In this document: in pieces, positions 63,347 through 64,000 of the stretch
Layout: every line of letters begins with the position of its first letter
How positions within the stretch are numbered: position 1 is the first letter of the stretch
Made by a program: the position numbers and the translations under genes
Origin: Corynebacterium phocae
Lineage (GTDB): Bacteria; Actinomycetota; Actinomycetes; Mycobacteriales; Mycobacteriaceae
DNA length: 64,000 nucleotides
Reading direction: 5' to 3'
Assembly (NCBI RefSeq): GCF_008693075.1
Contig: NZ_VXKJ01000030.1
Span: 62,001-126,000, forward strand
Notes under the pieces: generated by a model
What the model saw: only the letters and a program-made list of their open reading frames with translations
Databases searched by the model: none
What the model was told of the DNA's origin: nothing

Positions 63347-64000
63347 ATGAACAATTTCTCCCGCAAAATGATCTCACTTTGCGCTGCCACCACCATTGCA
63401 TGTGCTGGTGCCGGAATTGGCCTTCCTGTCGCTTTCGGACAGGACACTTTCCCTCGCACATTGGCACCCACCGATCTCCAAGACCAAACAAAATTCCTGG
63501 ATAATGACCATGAGGTCACAATCAAGGTATCCAAGTACGTTGGTGAAGCTGGAGACCAGACCTCCCCACTTGCAGGAGTTGCTTTTGAGGTGCAGCAAGT
63601 GCAGGCTGCAAGCGGCCAAGGATTTGACTTCACCACCCAAGAAGCCTGGGAAGAGTTGAACCAACTGGTCGATGGTGACGTTGATCAGAAAATTGCTGAC
63701 ATCATCACCGGCAAGAAATTCGTTGGAACGGCGAAGACTGATGAAACCGGGGCGGACGGATCGGCCACCTTCACTTTCAACCCTGCTACGGACGACGTAA
63801 CATACGGGCCTGGTGTCTATCTTGTAACTGAAAAGCTAGATGCTCAAGACGTGGAACAGTACAACCTTTCGGAAACGTCGCCATTCTTGGTAGTCGTACC
63901 GAGCCTGGATGACGCAGGAAACTGGGTTTATTCCCAGGAAGCGTTTCCGAAGAACCAGGAGATTAAAGCAACCAAAGAGGTTGATGACAATGACCTTACC
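63347..64000 (+). CDS. sortase-type pilin subunit (SpaA-like major pilin), 3' end beyond the window
   Basis: Open to the right edge; 218 residues are visible from ATG 63347 (AAGG 6 bp upstream). A signal peptide (SRKMISLCAATTIACAGAGIG, cleavage near AFG) is followed by a first Ig-like domain with VSKYVG and LAGVAFEVQQV, where an isopeptide lysine is expected, and GVYLVTEK with the matching acidic residue. WVYSQEAFPKNQE looks like the pilin motif, whose lysine is joined by a class C sortase. LPXTG would lie outside the window. Base composition is lower in GC than obg, as in pilus islands. Confidence 0.82.
   Translation, partial: MNNFSRKMISLCAATTIACAGAGIGLPVAFGQDTFPRTLAPTDLQDQTKFLDNDHEVTIKVSKYVGEAGDQTSPLAGVAFEVQQVQAASGQGFDFTTQEAWEELNQLVDGDVDQKIADIITGKKFVGTAKTDETGADGSATFTFNPATDDVTYGPGVYLVTEKLDAQDVEQYNLSETSPFLVVVPSLDDAGNWVYSQEAFPKNQEIKATKEVDDNDLT

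Overview
The window reads as ordinary chromosome from a Corynebacterium (Mycobacteriales). The evidence is: moderately GC-rich DNA with many GTG and TTG starts; a ketomycolate reductase (CmrA type) next to oligoribonuclease; a mycothiol-dependent nitroreductase relative between pepN and rpiB; the tig-clpP1-clpP2 and clpX arrangement with a ClgR-type box; the valS-folC-DUF4233-ndk-rne-rplU-rpmA-obg run; corynebacterial surface-protein architecture; and a SpaA-like pilin at the right edge. The species cannot be fixed from the sequence alone.

Left part (1-25 kb): the end of a sugar-type ABC importer and acpS; a 1751-residue secreted surface protein built from YPDG/Rib-like domains around a long calcium-type aspartate-rich repeat region; bcp with a TetR gene; pncA, a glutaminase-STAS fusion and a DCC thiol-disulfide protein; tRNA-Lys; an L,D-transpeptidase lipoprotein; a Fic protein preceded by an array of palindromes with an exact 40-bp period; a KtrAB potassium system; a pirin; an orphan peptide-binding lipoprotein; tRNA-His, orn, an alanine/sodium symporter, cmrA, a PspC-domain protein and a cutinase-family hydrolase.

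Middle (25-43 kb): tRNA-Arg; a CopD-CtaG fusion; a pair of perfect DnaA boxes in a 13-bp inverted repeat ahead of a second SSB; the block ssb-like/ettA/thioesterase/unknown, whose order matches what I recall of Mycobacterium tuberculosis Rv2478c-Rv2474c; chrA; ald; an HNH protein with an in-frame repeat tail beyond its stop codon; glbO overlapping an MscS channel; an SDR enzyme; a GntR regulator; pepN, the nitroreductase relative and rpiB (as in Rv2467-Rv2465c); tRNA-Gly.

Right part (43-64 kb): tRNA-Pro, trigger factor and the Clp protease genes (protein folding and turnover), a TetR regulator, mdh, valS-folC-DUF4233, ndk, rne, rplU-rpmA-obg (translation, RNA decay, ribosome assembly), then the 5' part of a sortase-type pilin behind a good promoter.

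The items most worth following up are the 40-bp-period palindrome array before fic, a 57-bp intergenic element present twice (82% identical, terminal inverted repeats, both copies downstream of tRNA genes), the paired DnaA boxes before the ssb paralogue, and the repeat architecture of the large surface protein.
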